Of a stretch of 64,000 bases of DNA, positions 18,660 through 27,290 are shown piece after piece. This DNA is from Actinotalea subterranea (GTDB taxonomy: Bacteria; Actinomycetota; Actinomycetes; Actinomycetales; Cellulomonadaceae), in the NCBI RefSeq assembly GCF_008364845.1, contig NZ_VTTP01000006.1, positions 153,889 through 217,888 on the forward strand, written 5' to 3'. The position numbers were made by a program, and so were the translations under genes. Each line of letters starts with the position of its first letter. Within the stretch, counting starts at the first letter, position 1. The notes below the pieces were generated by a model that was not told the DNA's origin, did not search any database, and saw nothing but the letters and a program-made list of their open reading frames with translations.

Positions 18660-19703
18660 TCAGGACTGCGAGGCCTGGTACGCCTCGAGCCACGCGTCGA
18701 GCTCCTCGCGGTGCGCGTCGACGAACTCCTGCTGGTACTCGAAGCTGACCTCCTGCTGCACCTTGTCGTAGTCGACCTCCTCGCGGCAGGTGAAGTCGGC
18801 CGTGGCCGTCTCGATCTCGCGGGGCGTGATCTTGGCGAGCTCGCCCTGGATGCTCTCCTCGATGGCCTCGTAGTCCTCCGCGGTCATCTCCTCGGCCCCC
18901 TCGGTCGGGTAGGCGTTCTCCCAGAGGGCGTTGGTCTCGTCGTAGAACGCATTCTCGGCGTCACCGATCGCGGCGAGGTTCGGGTAGCCGGCGTCGGCCA
19001 TGCACGAGGACCACTCACCGTTGAGCTCGGTGAGCCGCGGGTCGGCGGCGCTCGCCTCCCACATCGCGTTCATCTCGTCCTGGAGGCTCGTGAACTTGTC
19101 CTCGTCCATGCCTGTGTTCTCGTAGACCTCGTGCTGGGCCTTGCCCGAGCAGCCGGCGGTCTCCCAGTCGTACTCGTACTCCTCGCCCTCGACGGGCTCC
19201 GTCATCTCGCCGTAGAGCGCGAGCTCGTAGGCCGCACGCTCGGTCTCGGTCATCGCCTCGACGCGCTCCTGGTTGGGGTCGACGAACTCCTCCTCGGCCT
19301 CACCGTCGGCGGGTGCCTCCTCGGTCTCGCCCCACGGGTTGGTCGTCACGCCGTAGCCGTACTCCTTGGCGAACTCGATGGTGCCCCACTCGAACTCGAG
19401 CGCGTCGGAGGCCCCCATCTCCATCTGCGAGGACCAGTCGACGGGCGTGTACTCGAAGCCCTGCTCGCTCATGCACTCGGCGGTGATCTCCTCGACCTCA
19501 CGCATCTGCGCGTTCGAGGTCTCCTCGTCGTAGTCGCCGTACATCTCCTCGAAGAACTCGTCGAGCGGGCCCATGGGCTGCTCCTTGTCGTCGCCGGCCT
19601 TGGAGCCGCCCTCGCCACCACCCCCGCCCGAGCATGCGGCGAGCGTCAGGACCAGGGCTGCGCCGGTGGCTGCAGCGGCTGCGCGGGACGGGAACGTCTT
19701 CAT
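18660..19703 (-). CDS. Acidic lipoprotein of unknown function, first gene of MacAB-like operon
   Basis: I do not recognise a named family. The 347-residue protein has a clear lipoprotein signal with lipobox LAAC near residue 24, followed by a flexible glycine stretch. The rest is strongly acidic and helical. It holds two similar segments, CMSEQGFEY and CMADAGYPN, plus two more cysteines, suggesting disulphide-bonded repeats outside the membrane. It lies 54 bases upstream of the adaptor gene on the same strand and should be its operon partner. It may bind substrate or sense stress for the exporter; this is inference from position. Confidence 0.8.
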   Translation of the reverse strand: MKTFPSRAAAAATGAALVLTLAACSGGGGGEGGSKAGDDKEQPMGPLDEFFEEMYGDYDEETSNAQMREVEEITAECMSEQGFEYTPVDWSSQMEMGASDALEFEWGTIEFAKEYGYGVTTNPWGETEEAPADGEAEEEFVDPNQERVEAMTETERAAYELALYGEMTEPVEGEEYEYDWETAGCSGKAQHEVYENTGMDEDKFTSLQDEMNAMWEASAADPRLTELNGEWSSCMADAGYPNLAAIGDAENAFYDETNALWENAYPTEGAEEMTAEDYEAIEESIQGELAKITPREIETATADFTCREEVDYDKVQQEVSFEYQQEFVDAHREELDAWLEAYQASQS

Positions 19704-20054
19704 GGGTCGTGCCTCTCGATCAGGTCAGGACGGGCCTCGGAGCGAACGTAGCGGGGCACCGTTCCGCGCAGATCGTCCTGCGGGATGACCTTTGTGGTCC
19801 GGACGTAGGTCGTCCGGACGAGACCGGTCGCGGCTTCCCCGCAGGGCGCACACGACGTCGATGGAGTGCCCCCGAACTCACTGACGCTCGACGGTCCCAG
19901 AACGTTGGGCCGGCCGTCCAGGACGTGCGTCCCGCGTGTCGCCGGGGGGCGCCAGCGGGCCGCGGGCGGGCGCGCGAGGGCCCGGGAGCGTGGCGTCGGC
20001 CGCGTCATCCCGTGGGAGGAGGTCCGCCTGCCCGGCCGGACCTCCGTGCGCGCG
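19704..20054. other. Long intergenic region upstream of the MacAB-like operon
   Basis: No gene was found in these 351 bases. On the minus strand TACGTT (plus 19745-19750) could be a -10 for the operon, without a good -35. Two copies of a palindromic octamer lie 50-80 bases further upstream and are listed separately. At the right end, a hairpin (20048-20054 with 20060-20066) overlaps the galK stop and may terminate that operon. The middle, about 19825-20040, shows nothing further. Confidence 0.5.
19797..19819. promoter_or_regulatory. Paired GTCCGGAC palindromes, candidate activator site
   Basis: The 8-base palindrome GTCCGGAC occurs at 19797-19804 and again at 19812-19819, with starts 15 bases apart. 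It lies about 60-80 bases upstream of the likely start of the lipoprotein-MacAB transcript. The weak -35 there would fit activation, for instance by a response regulator. The regulator is not encoded in the window. Confidence 0.5.
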
Positions 20055-21278
20055 TCAGTCGCGCGCCGCGGGCCCGTCGGGGGTCGCGACGAGGAACGCG
20101 GGCGCGGTGCGGCCCGCGGCGGCGAACGCTGCGGAGACGGCCTCGGCGACGTGACCGACGGCGTCGGTCCGCACGAGCGCGACCGCGGACCCGCCGAACC
20201 CGCCGCCGACCATGCGCGCGCCGAGCGCACCGGCAAGGATCGCGGTGTCGACGGCGAGGTCGAGCTCGGGGCAGCTCACCTCGTAGTCGTCGCGCAGCGA
20301 CGCGTGCGCCGCCGTGAGGACGGGGCCCACGGCGTCGACGTCGCCCGCCGCGAGGAGCTGCTCGACGAGCTCGACCCGTGCGATCTCTGTGACGACGTGC
20401 CGCACGCCCCGACGGGCGACCTCGTCGTCGAGGAGCGCGAGGGCGGCCTCGAGGTCGCCCACGTCACGCAGGGTCGCGACGCCGAGCGTGCGCGCGGCGG
20501 CCTCGCACGTGGCACGCCGGGCCGCGTACTGGCCGTCGGCGAGCTGGTGGGGTGCGCGCGTGTCGATGACGAGGAGCGCGAGCCCGTGGGCGGCGAGGTC
20601 GAACGGGAAGTGCCGCGTCGAGCCGTCGCGGGTGTCGAGGACGAGCGCGTGGCCGGCCCGGCACCGCAGGGACGCCGTCTGGTCCATGCCACCCGTCATC
20701 GCCCCGGCGATCTCGTTCTCGGCGCGGATGCACGCCTGCGCGAGGGCCGCGCGCCCGGCGTCGTCGCCGGCGAGGCCGATGCCCGCGACCTCGTCGAGGG
20801 CGACCGCGAAGGCGCTCTCGAGCGCCGCCGACGACGACAGCCCGGCCCCGTAGGGCACGCACGAGTCGACCACGGCGTCGAACCCCGGTACCGGGTGCGC
20901 CGCCTGCGCGAGCGCCCAGGCCACGCCGACGACGTAGCCGGCCCACCCCTCGACCGTCCCCGGCGCGACGTCCGCCAGGCGGCGGGTCCACACGCCGCCC
21001 GCGGCCTCCTGGGCTGACGCGAGCCGCACGGTGTCGTCCTCGCGCCGGCGCAGCGCGACGTAGGTGCGGTGCGGCAGCGCCATGGGCATGCACAGGCCGC
21101 CGTTGTAGTCCGTGTGCTCGCCGATCACGTTGACCCGCCCGGGCGCGGACCACACGCCGTCGGGCTCCGTGCCGAACCGCGCCCGGAAGGCCTCACGCAC
21201 GCGCGCGCCGCCCTCGGGCCGCGCCCAGGCCTCGAGCCAGGTGACGGGCGCTGCGGAGGCGGCCCCGTTCGCGCTCAC
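20055..21278 (-). CDS. galK: Galactokinase
   Basis: GalK phosphorylates galactose to galactose-1-phosphate with ATP, the first committed Leloir step. The 407 residues carry the GHMP kinase signatures: APGRVNVIGEHTDYNGG near residue 45, PYGAGLSSSAALE around 135, and MVGGGFGGSAVALV near 350. The GTG start at 21278 has AGGAGGTG just upstream and overlaps the galT stop (GTGA), so the pair is translationally coupled. It is the last gene of the minus-strand deoR-galT-galK operon. No epimerase gene (galE) is present here. Confidence 0.96.
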   Translation of the reverse strand: MSANGAASAAPVTWLEAWARPEGGARVREAFRARFGTEPDGVWSAPGRVNVIGEHTDYNGGLCMPMALPHRTYVALRRREDDTVRLASAQEAAGGVWTRRLADVAPGTVEGWAGYVVGVAWALAQAAHPVPGFDAVVDSCVPYGAGLSSSAALESAFAVALDEVAGIGLAGDDAGRAALAQACIRAENEIAGAMTGGMDQTASLRCRAGHALVLDTRDGSTRHFPFDLAAHGLALLVIDTRAPHQLADGQYAARRATCEAAARTLGVATLRDVGDLEAALALLDDEVARRGVRHVVTEIARVELVEQLLAAGDVDAVGPVLTAAHASLRDDYEVSCPELDLAVDTAILAGALGARMVGGGFGGSAVALVRTDAVGHVAEAVSAAFAAAGRTAPAFLVATPDGPAARD

Positions 21279-22492
21279 AGCGACACCTCCTGCAGGCGGG
21301 CGGCGATGCGCTCGGGGGTCGTGTCGCTGATCCACGCCGCGACGCCCGACTCGACGCCCGCGAGGTACTTGAGCTTTCCCGGGGCGCGCAGCACCGAGAA
21401 GAGCTGCAGGTGCAGCCGGCCGAGCTCGCGCCCTTCGCCGACGACGGCCTGGTGCCAGCCGGCGATGTAGGGCAGCGGGATGGGGCTGCCGTCCTCGGGG
21501 TCGAGGAAGAACCGGTCGAGCCGGCGCAGCAGCTGCAGGTACGTGACGGCGAGGTCGTCGCGCTCGGCCTCGGTGAGCCCGGGCAGGTCGAGGACGTCCC
21601 GCTTGGGTGCGAGGTGCACCTCGACGGGCCAGCGTGCGGCGGCCGGCACGTAGGCGACCCAGTGCTCGGACTCGAGCACGACGCGCGTGCCCGCCCGGCG
21701 CTCGGCCTCGACGACGTCGTGCAGCAGGTGGCCGCCCGTGCGGTCCCGGTACGCGGCGGCCTGCCGCAGCATCGCCTGGGTCCGCGGCGCGACGAACGGG
21801 AACGCGTAGATCTGGCCGTGCGGGTGGGGCAGGGTCACCCCGATCTCCCGGCCCCGGTTCTCGAAGCAGAAGACCTGCTCGATGCCGGGCAGGGCGCCGA
21901 GGGTCTGCGTGCGGTCGGCCCACGCCTCGACGATGGTCCGCACCCGGTGCGGGGTCAGGTCGGCGAACGAGCTCGTGTGGTCCGAGCTGAAGCAGACGAC
22001 CTCGCACCGACCGGCCGCCGGCCTGGCCTGCCACAACGGCTCGCCGTCCACGTCCCAGCCGTCGTCGAGCGTCACGCCGGGCAGCTGCATCAGGGCGGGG
22101 AACCGGTTCTCGAACACCGCGACGTCGTAGTCCGTGTCCGGGATCTCGCCGTCGGAGTACTGGGTGCCGGCGCGCGCGGGCCGTGCGGGGCACAGGGGGC
22201 ACGCGTCCGCGGCGGGCAGGAAGGTGCGGTTCATCCGGTGCGAGGCCATGGGGATCCACTCGCCCGTGAGCGGGTCGAGGCGCATCTCCGGCCCGGCGGG
22301 CGGGTGCTCGACGCCGTCGGGCCCCACCACGGGCGCGAACCGCGGGCCGAGCGGGCGCGGGTCGTCGAGGCGGCGGGTCGCTGCGCCCGAGACGTACGGC
22401 TCGGAGTCGTCGAAGTACAAGAGCTCACGCCCGTCCGCCATGGTCGTCGCGGTGCGGCGGACGTGCGGGTGCGGGGTGCCGGGCGCGGTCAT
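21275..22492 (-). CDS. galT: Galactose-1-phosphate uridylyltransferase
   Basis: GalT exchanges UMP between UDP-glucose and galactose-1-phosphate. The 405-residue protein has the zinc-binding CPLCPAR near residue 90, FENRGREIGVTLPHPHGQIYAF with the catalytic HxH (His-Pro-His), and EVHLAPKRD in the C-terminal half. Its ATG overlaps the regulator stop (ATGA) and its stop overlaps the galK start. Length is somewhat above the E. coli enzyme because of a 40-residue N-terminal extension. Identification is firm. Confidence 0.96.
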   Translation of the reverse strand: MTAPGTPHPHVRRTATTMADGRELLYFDDSEPYVSGAATRRLDDPRPLGPRFAPVVGPDGVEHPPAGPEMRLDPLTGEWIPMASHRMNRTFLPAADACPLCPARPARAGTQYSDGEIPDTDYDVAVFENRFPALMQLPGVTLDDGWDVDGEPLWQARPAAGRCEVVCFSSDHTSSFADLTPHRVRTIVEAWADRTQTLGALPGIEQVFCFENRGREIGVTLPHPHGQIYAFPFVAPRTQAMLRQAAAYRDRTGGHLLHDVVEAERRAGTRVVLESEHWVAYVPAAARWPVEVHLAPKRDVLDLPGLTEAERDDLAVTYLQLLRRLDRFFLDPEDGSPIPLPYIAGWHQAVVGEGRELGRLHLQLFSVLRAPGKLKYLAGVESGVAAWISDTTPERIAARLQEVSL

Positions 22493-23316
22493 CGTTCTCC
22501 TTGGGGGGTGACGTCGGCCGGCGTGCGGTCCGTCGTCGGGGTCGGTACCAGGACGAGGTGGCCGACGGCGTCGCGCACGGCGTCGGCGGCCTCCTCGGGG
22601 AGCGCGTCGTCGCACACGAGGACCGCGACGTCGGCGAGGTCGACGATCCGGCACAGGCCGACGGCGCCCCACTTGGTGTGGTCGGCGACGACGACGGTCT
22701 GCGCGGCCGACGCGACCATCGCGCGGTCCGTCTCCGCCTCGAGGAGGTTGGGCGTGGTCAGGCCGCCCTCGGCGTCGAAGCCGTGGACGCCGAGGAACGC
22801 GACGTCCACGCGGAGGTCGGCGAGCGTGCGGGTCGCGACGGGGCCGACGAGGGCGTCCGAGGGGGTGCGTGTTCCGCCCGTGAGGACCACGGTCAGGCCG
22901 GGGTCGTCGGGGAGGTGGAGCGCCTCTGCGGCGGGCAGGGAGTTCGTGACGACCGTGAGGGGCCGCAGCGTGGGCTCGGCGGCGATGAGCTGGGCGAGCA
23001 GGTGCGTCGTGGTCCCGGCCGAGAGCGCGATGGCGCTGCCCGTGCTCACGTGCTCGAGGGCGGCCCGGGCGATCGCGAGCTTCTCGGCTGCCGCGAGCTC
23101 GCTCTTGGCGCGGAAGCCGGGCTCGTGGGCTGCGTGACCTGCGTCGACGGCGCCGCCGTGCACCCGGTGGACGAGGCCGCGCCGTGCGAGCTCCGCGATG
23201 TCCCGGCGCACCGTCATGTCGGAGACGTCGAGGCTGGCGACGAGGTCCGTGACGCGGACGGCGCCGCGGGAGCGGACCTGGGCCAGGATCAGGTCCTGGC
23301 GCTGCTGGGCGAGCAC
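22489..23316 (-). CDS. DeoR-family regulator of the gal operon
   Basis: This 275-residue repressor has an N-terminal DeoR helix-turn-helix (VTDLVASLDVSDMTVRRDI) and a C-terminal DeoRC sugar-phosphate sensor with LSAGTTTHLLAQ, VVTNSLPAAEAL and VVADHTKWG. It leads the operon with galT and galK and probably represses it until a galactose metabolite, perhaps galactose-1-phosphate, accumulates. The GTG at 23316 is chosen over an upstream ATG (23346) because it begins at the conserved VLAQQRQDLIL and lies six bases after a -10 element. Ligand is inferred from the operon. Confidence 0.9.
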   Translation of the reverse strand: MLAQQRQDLILAQVRSRGAVRVTDLVASLDVSDMTVRRDIAELARRGLVHRVHGGAVDAGHAAHEPGFRAKSELAAAEKLAIARAALEHVSTGSAIALSAGTTTHLLAQLIAAEPTLRPLTVVTNSLPAAEALHLPDDPGLTVVLTGGTRTPSDALVGPVATRTLADLRVDVAFLGVHGFDAEGGLTTPNLLEAETDRAMVASAAQTVVVADHTKWGAVGLCRIVDLADVAVLVCDDALPEEAADAVRDAVGHLVLVPTPTTDRTPADVTPQGER

Positions 23317-23351
23317 CTGAACAGTATTCGCCAGAATCGAACACAAGGCAA
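23317..23351 (-). promoter_or_regulatory. Promoter of the deoR-galT-galK operon
   Basis: On the minus strand TTGCCT (plus 23346-23351) and AATACT (plus 23323-23328) are 17 bases apart. The GTG start lies six bases downstream, so the operon is leaderless. TGTTC occurs twice in the same direction about 21 bases apart within this segment; DeoR proteins often use such direct repeats, so it is a plausible autoregulatory operator. Confidence 0.6.
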
Positions 23352-23460
23352 CACGCTCGGCGCTCGAGCACGTTCACCGGCGTCCGGCCGAACGCGCCAG
23401 CCCACAGGTGGCCGCGAGCCCGCGTCAGGTCCCGCGCCGGCAGGGCACCGGTCGATGCGT

Positions 23461-23481
23461 CCCTGTCAGCGGCCGACAGGG
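23461..23481 (-). terminator. Hairpin overlapping the mrp stop codon
   Basis: CCCTGTC (23461-23467) and GACAGGG (23475-23481) form a seven-base stem that includes the mrp stop codon. It may terminate mrp before the gal operon promoter. It is short, so the call is tentative. Confidence 0.4.
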
Positions 23482-24608
23482 GACAGGCCGAGCGAGCGGC
23501 CCGCGAGCCCGCGCGAGCGGTGCCCGAGGGTCTGGGCGATCCCCCGCAGCACCTGCGCCGCGGGGGCGTCGGGCTCGGCGAGCGTCACCGGCGTCCCGCC
23601 GTCGCCCGCCTCGCGCAGCCGCACGTCGAGCGGGACCTGGCCCAGCAGCGGGACGGAGGTGCCCGTCGCGCGGGACAGGTTCTCGGCCACGCGCTGGCCC
23701 CCGCCCGCGCCGAACACCTCGATGCGTGAGCCGTCCGGCTGCTCGAGCCACGACATGTTCTCCACGACGCCGACGACGTGCTGCCGCGTCTGGAGCGCGA
23801 CCGACCCGGCGCGCTCCGCCACCTCCGCCGCCGCGACCTGGGGCGTCGTGACGACGACGAGCTCGCTCGACGGCAGCATCTGCGCGACCGAGATCGCGAT
23901 GTCGCCCGTCCCGGGCGGCAGGTCGAGCAGCAGCACGTCCAGGTCGCCCCAGAAGACGTCGGCCAGGAACTGCTGGAGCGCGCGGTGCAGCATCGGCCCG
24001 CGCCACACGACGGGCTGACCCGGGGGCACGAACATGCCGATCGAGATGACCTTCACGCCGTGCGCGATGGGCGGCAGGATCATGTCGTCGACCTTGGTGG
24101 GGCTCCGGTCCACGCCCAGCATGCGGGGGATCGAGAAGCCGTAGACGTCCGCGTCCACGACGCCGACCTTGAGCCCGTCCGCCGCCATCGCGACCGCGAG
24201 GTTCGCGGTCACCGAGGACTTCCCGACGCCGCCCTTGCCCGACGCGATCGCGTACACGCGCGTGAGGTTCCCGGGCTGGGCGAAGGGGATCACGGGCTCG
24301 GCCGCGCCGCCGCGCAGCATCGACCGCAGCTCCGTGCGCTGCTCGTCGCTCATGACCCCGAGGTCGACGCGCACCGCGGCGACGCCCTCGAGCGCGCTCA
24401 CGGTCGTGGTGACGTCCGTGACGATCGTGTCGCGCAGCGGGCACCCCGCGGTCGTGAGGTCGACCCCGACGACGACGTCGGCCCCCTCAGGCCCGTCGGT
24501 CACCTCGACCGAGCGGACCATCTTGAGCTCGGTGATGGGTCGACGGATCTCGGGGTCGATCACCCCGGCGAGGGCGGCGGTGACGGACTCCACGGTGGGG
24601 TTGGGCAT
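23466..24608 (-). CDS. mrp: Mrp/NBP35-type iron-sulphur carrier ATPase
   Basis: This 380-residue P-loop ATPase is the bacterial Mrp (ApbC) that carries and transfers Fe-S clusters. Residues 1-95 form a MIP18/DUF59 domain (VIDPEIRRPITELKMV). The deviant Walker A SGKGGVGKSSVTANLA follows near residue 120, then DADVYGFSIPRML and LDLPPGTGDIAISVAQ. The usual C-terminal CXXC is not seen in the expected VENMSWLE region, which is true of several actinobacterial members. TACGAT six bases before the ATG points to a leaderless message. Family is firm; client proteins are unknown. Confidence 0.92.
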   Translation of the reverse strand: MPNPTVESVTAALAGVIDPEIRRPITELKMVRSVEVTDGPEGADVVVGVDLTTAGCPLRDTIVTDVTTTVSALEGVAAVRVDLGVMSDEQRTELRSMLRGGAAEPVIPFAQPGNLTRVYAIASGKGGVGKSSVTANLAVAMAADGLKVGVVDADVYGFSIPRMLGVDRSPTKVDDMILPPIAHGVKVISIGMFVPPGQPVVWRGPMLHRALQQFLADVFWGDLDVLLLDLPPGTGDIAISVAQMLPSSELVVVTTPQVAAAEVAERAGSVALQTRQHVVGVVENMSWLEQPDGSRIEVFGAGGGQRVAENLSRATGTSVPLLGQVPLDVRLREAGDGGTPVTLAEPDAPAAQVLRGIAQTLGHRSRGLAGRSLGLSPVGR

Positions 24609-24623
24609 GGCCCCATCGTAGGT

Positions 24624-24659
24624 GGCGCCCCGACGGGGCCGGAGGGACGTCGGGGCGCC
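24624..24659 (-). terminator. Terminator after the MgtE-N/DUF1003 pair
   Basis: Perfect 11-base arms (24624-24634 and 24649-24659) flank a 14-base loop directly after the DUF1003 stop codon. It separates this pair from the leaderless mrp gene downstream on the same strand. Confidence 0.7.
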
Positions 24660-24664
24660 GTCCC

Positions 24665-25171
24665 TCAGTGCGTCGGCTCGTCGGCGTCCTCGGTGCTGCG
24701 GTCGTCCTGCCGGTCGGCGGCCATCTCCTCGAGCAGGTTCCGCAGCTCGGAGCGCACGAAGTCGCGCGTCGCGACCTCGCCCAGGCCGATCCGGAGCGAC
24801 GCGATCTCCCGTGCGAGGTACTCGGTGTCCGCGAGCGACCGCTCGGCCCTCTGGCGGTCCTGCTCGAGCGCGACCCGGTCGCGGTCGTCCTGACGGTTCT
24901 GCGCCAGGAGGATGAGCGGTGCGGCGTACGACGCCTGCACCGAGAAGAACAGGTTGAGGAGGATGAAGGGGAACGGGTCCCAGCGGAGCCCGAGGAGCGC
25001 GAAGGCGTTGACCGCGACCCACACGACGACGAACCCGGACATGTACAGCAGGAAGCGTCCGGTGCCCATGAACCGTGCGAACGCCTCCGCGCCGCGCCCG
25101 ACGACGTCGGGGTCGAGGCGGGGCCGCCACGACCGGCGGGTGTCCTTGGGGGTGTCGAGGCGGTCAGCCAC
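24665..25171 (-). CDS. DUF1003 membrane protein
   Basis: This 168-residue DUF1003 protein has two membrane segments (about 40-60 and 68-88; FPFILLNLFFSVQASYAAPL) and a charged C-terminal coiled coil with NRQDDRDRVALEQDR. DUF1003 proteins are widespread partners of MgtE-N/CBS proteins and have no proven role; a part in divalent cation handling is often supposed. The GTG start overlaps the upstream gene by eight bases (25164-25171), which signals translational coupling and probably a shared function. Confidence 0.88.
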   Translation of the reverse strand: MADRLDTPKDTRRSWRPRLDPDVVGRGAEAFARFMGTGRFLLYMSGFVVVWVAVNAFALLGLRWDPFPFILLNLFFSVQASYAAPLILLAQNRQDDRDRVALEQDRQRAERSLADTEYLAREIASLRIGLGEVATRDFVRSELRNLLEEMAADRQDDRSTEDADEPTH

Positions 25172-26462
25172 GCTCCACCTCCCGCAGCGCCGTCATGGCG
25201 CGGTCGGTCTCCTCGGCGTCGTTCTCACGCCAGTCCTCGGGCAGCAGGTGGTCGAGGACGTCGTCGACCGAGACCGCGCCGAGGAGGCGCCGCTCGTCGT
25301 CGACGACCGGCAGGGCCAGGAGGTTGTACGTCGCGAGGAGGCGGGTGAGCTGGGAGAGAGGTGCACTCGGCAGGACGCGGTCGATCTCCGTGTCGAGCAG
25401 CCCGCCGATCGCCTCGTGCGGCGCCTCGCGCAGCAGCCGCTGGATGTGCACGACGCCGAGGAAGCGTCCCGTGGGCGTCTCGAGCGGCGGGCGGACCACG
25501 AAGACCATCGACGCGAGCGCGGGCGTGAGGTCCTGACGCCGGACGTGCGCGAGCGCCGCAGCGATGGTCGTCTCCGGGCCGAGGATCACGGGCTCGGTCG
25601 TCATCAGACCACCCGCGGTGTCGTCCTCGTACGCGAGCAGGCGTCGCACGTCGCGCGCCTCCTCGGGCTCCATGAGCTCGAGCAGCTCGGCCGCCTCCTC
25701 GACGGGCAGCTCCGAGAGCAGGTCGGCGGCGTCGTCGGGCTGCATCACGTCGAGGACGTCGGCGGCGCGGTTGCGGGTCAGGCCCGAGAGGATCGCGACC
25801 TGGTCGTCCTCCGGGAGCTCCTCGAGGACGTCCGCGAGGCGCTCGTTGTTGAGCGCGCTCGCGACCTCGAGCCGGCGGGTCGTCCCCATGTCGTGGAGCA
25901 CGTCGGCGAGGTCGGCGGGCTTGAGGTCCTCGTAGGACGCGAGCAGGAGGTCGGCGGCCTGGACGTCCGGCCCGCCCGCGAGGCTCATCACGTCGCCGAC
26001 GTCGACGAGCAGCGTCTCGCCGCGCCGGCGCAGCCCCAGCCCGCCCTTGGCGTGCGCGAGGCGCCGCACGAAGAGCTTGGTGACGAGCCAGTCGCGGCTG
26101 CGCTGCTGCTCGAGCGCGAGGTCGACGACCGTCGCGGCCCCGGAGCCGTCCTTGAGCTCGACGTGCCGGTCGAGGAGCTCGCCGATCGCGAGGGTCTCGG
26201 ACGCCCGCTGCTCGAAGCGGCGCATGTTGACCAGCCCGGTGCTGATGACCTGGCCGGCGTCGATGCTCGTCACGCGCGTGAGCGGGAGGAAGACGCGGCG
26301 CCTGCCGGGCACCTCGACGACGAGCCCCACCGCGCGCGGCGCGCCCGTCGGCCGCAGCAGCACGACGACGTCGCGCACGCGGCCCACCTGGTCGCCGATG
26401 GGGTCGAAGACGGCGGTACCGGCCAGGCGCGCGGCGAAGACGCGGGTTCCGACGCTGCTCAC
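25164..26462 (-). CDS. PRC-barrel / MgtE-N / CBS-pair regulatory protein
   Basis: This soluble 432-residue protein combines an N-terminal PRC-barrel-like domain (about 1-110, GDQVGRVRDVVV), an MgtE intracellular N domain (about 200-280, with repeated LEELPEDDQVAIL and DAADLLSELPVEEAAEL), and two CBS domains (about 290-420, TTEPVILGPETTIAAAL and YNLLALPVVDDERR). It lacks the transmembrane domain of real MgtE magnesium transporters, so it is likely a magnesium or nucleotide sensor rather than a channel. TACGCT six bases before the GTG indicates a leaderless message. It overlaps the DUF1003 gene and is divergent from a stress-protein gene. Confidence 0.87.
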   Translation of the reverse strand: MSSVGTRVFAARLAGTAVFDPIGDQVGRVRDVVVLLRPTGAPRAVGLVVEVPGRRRVFLPLTRVTSIDAGQVISTGLVNMRRFEQRASETLAIGELLDRHVELKDGSGAATVVDLALEQQRSRDWLVTKLFVRRLAHAKGGLGLRRRGETLLVDVGDVMSLAGGPDVQAADLLLASYEDLKPADLADVLHDMGTTRRLEVASALNNERLADVLEELPEDDQVAILSGLTRNRAADVLDVMQPDDAADLLSELPVEEAAELLELMEPEEARDVRRLLAYEDDTAGGLMTTEPVILGPETTIAAALAHVRRQDLTPALASMVFVVRPPLETPTGRFLGVVHIQRLLREAPHEAIGGLLDTEIDRVLPSAPLSQLTRLLATYNLLALPVVDDERRLLGAVSVDDVLDHLLPEDWRENDAEETDRAMTALREVERG

Positions 26463-26572
26463 GCCGTCAGCGTAGGCGACGCGCGTCGGGCCGAGGGTGG
26501 CCGCGCCGCGGCGGGGAGCATGGACCGCGTCCGACGGTGGTTCCCCCGGCGGCCTCGGGAGACAATTGCCGC

Positions 26573-27157
26573 ATGACGATGAACCGGAGCGGCCGTACCC
26601 CTGCTGTGCCGACGCTGCCGAAGGGTGAGCAGATCGCGGCGTACCCGACCTACCTCGAGGCCCAGGCGGCCGTCGACCACCTGTCCGACAAGGAGTTCCC
26701 CGTCCAGCACGTCACGATCGTGGGGACCGACCTCCAGATGGTCGAGCGGGTCACCGGTCGGCTGACCTACTCACGGGTCGCGCTCGCGGGCCTCGCGTCG
26801 GGGGCGTGGTTCGGCCTGTTCGTCGGGCTCCTGCTGTCGCTCTTCGCGAGCGCAGGCGACGCCGTGCTGCCGATCCTGCCCGCGATCGCGATCGGTGCCG
26901 CCTTCGGCATCCTCTTCTCGGTCATCTCGTACGCCTTCACGGGTGGCAAGCGCGACTTCACGTCGTCGAGCCAGATCGTCGCGACGTCGTACGGGCTCCT
27001 GTGCGCGTCCGAGCACGCGCACAAGGCGCGGGCCCTGCTCGCCGAGCTCGGCGGCACGCGGGGCGGTCTGACGGCCGCGGCCCCGCCGACGACGGCGCCC
27101 GGCGTGTCGCAGGTGCCCGGCCCCAACCCGCCCCCGGACGGGACCGACGAGCGCTGA
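26573..27157 (+). CDS. General-stress-protein-like membrane protein
   Basis: This 194-residue protein has an N-terminal YflT/GSP17M-like domain (about 18-60, AAYPTYLEAQAAVDHLSD) followed by two glycine-rich membrane segments (about 75-120) and a disordered Pro/Gly tail. Proteins of this arrangement are annotated as general stress proteins in actinobacteria, without a known biochemical activity. GACAAT (26561-26566) lies six bases before the ATG at 26573, which fixes the start and suggests a leaderless transcript. It is divergent from the MgtE-N gene, possibly sharing regulation. Confidence 0.8.
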   Translation: MTMNRSGRTPAVPTLPKGEQIAAYPTYLEAQAAVDHLSDKEFPVQHVTIVGTDLQMVERVTGRLTYSRVALAGLASGAWFGLFVGLLLSLFASAGDAVLPILPAIAIGAAFGILFSVISYAFTGGKRDFTSSSQIVATSYGLLCASEHAHKARALLAELGGTRGGLTAAAPPTTAPGVSQVPGPNPPPDGTDER

Positions 27158-27219
27158 CGGGCCGCGCCCTGCCGGACGTCGCTGCCCGCGACCGAACGGG
27201 TGGAGGCGCTCGCACTCAC

Positions 27220-27249
27220 CGACATCAATGTGATATCACTGTGATGTCG
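27220..27249. promoter_or_regulatory. 30-base nested palindrome upstream of the SPFH-RHH operon
   Basis: Outer arms CGACATCA (27220-27227) and TGATGTCG (27242-27249) match perfectly and enclose a perfect ten-base palindrome GTGATATCAC (27230-27239) with the same centre. TGATNTC-type half sites therefore repeat about ten bases apart. This is AT-rich for the region and ideal for a ribbon-helix-helix repressor, such as the one encoded by the second gene of the operon. It ends 41 bases before the SPFH start codon. Confidence 0.75.
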
Positions 27250-27290
27250 GCGGCCATCGTGGCGCGCCGGTTCCCGAGGAGGCAGCAACC

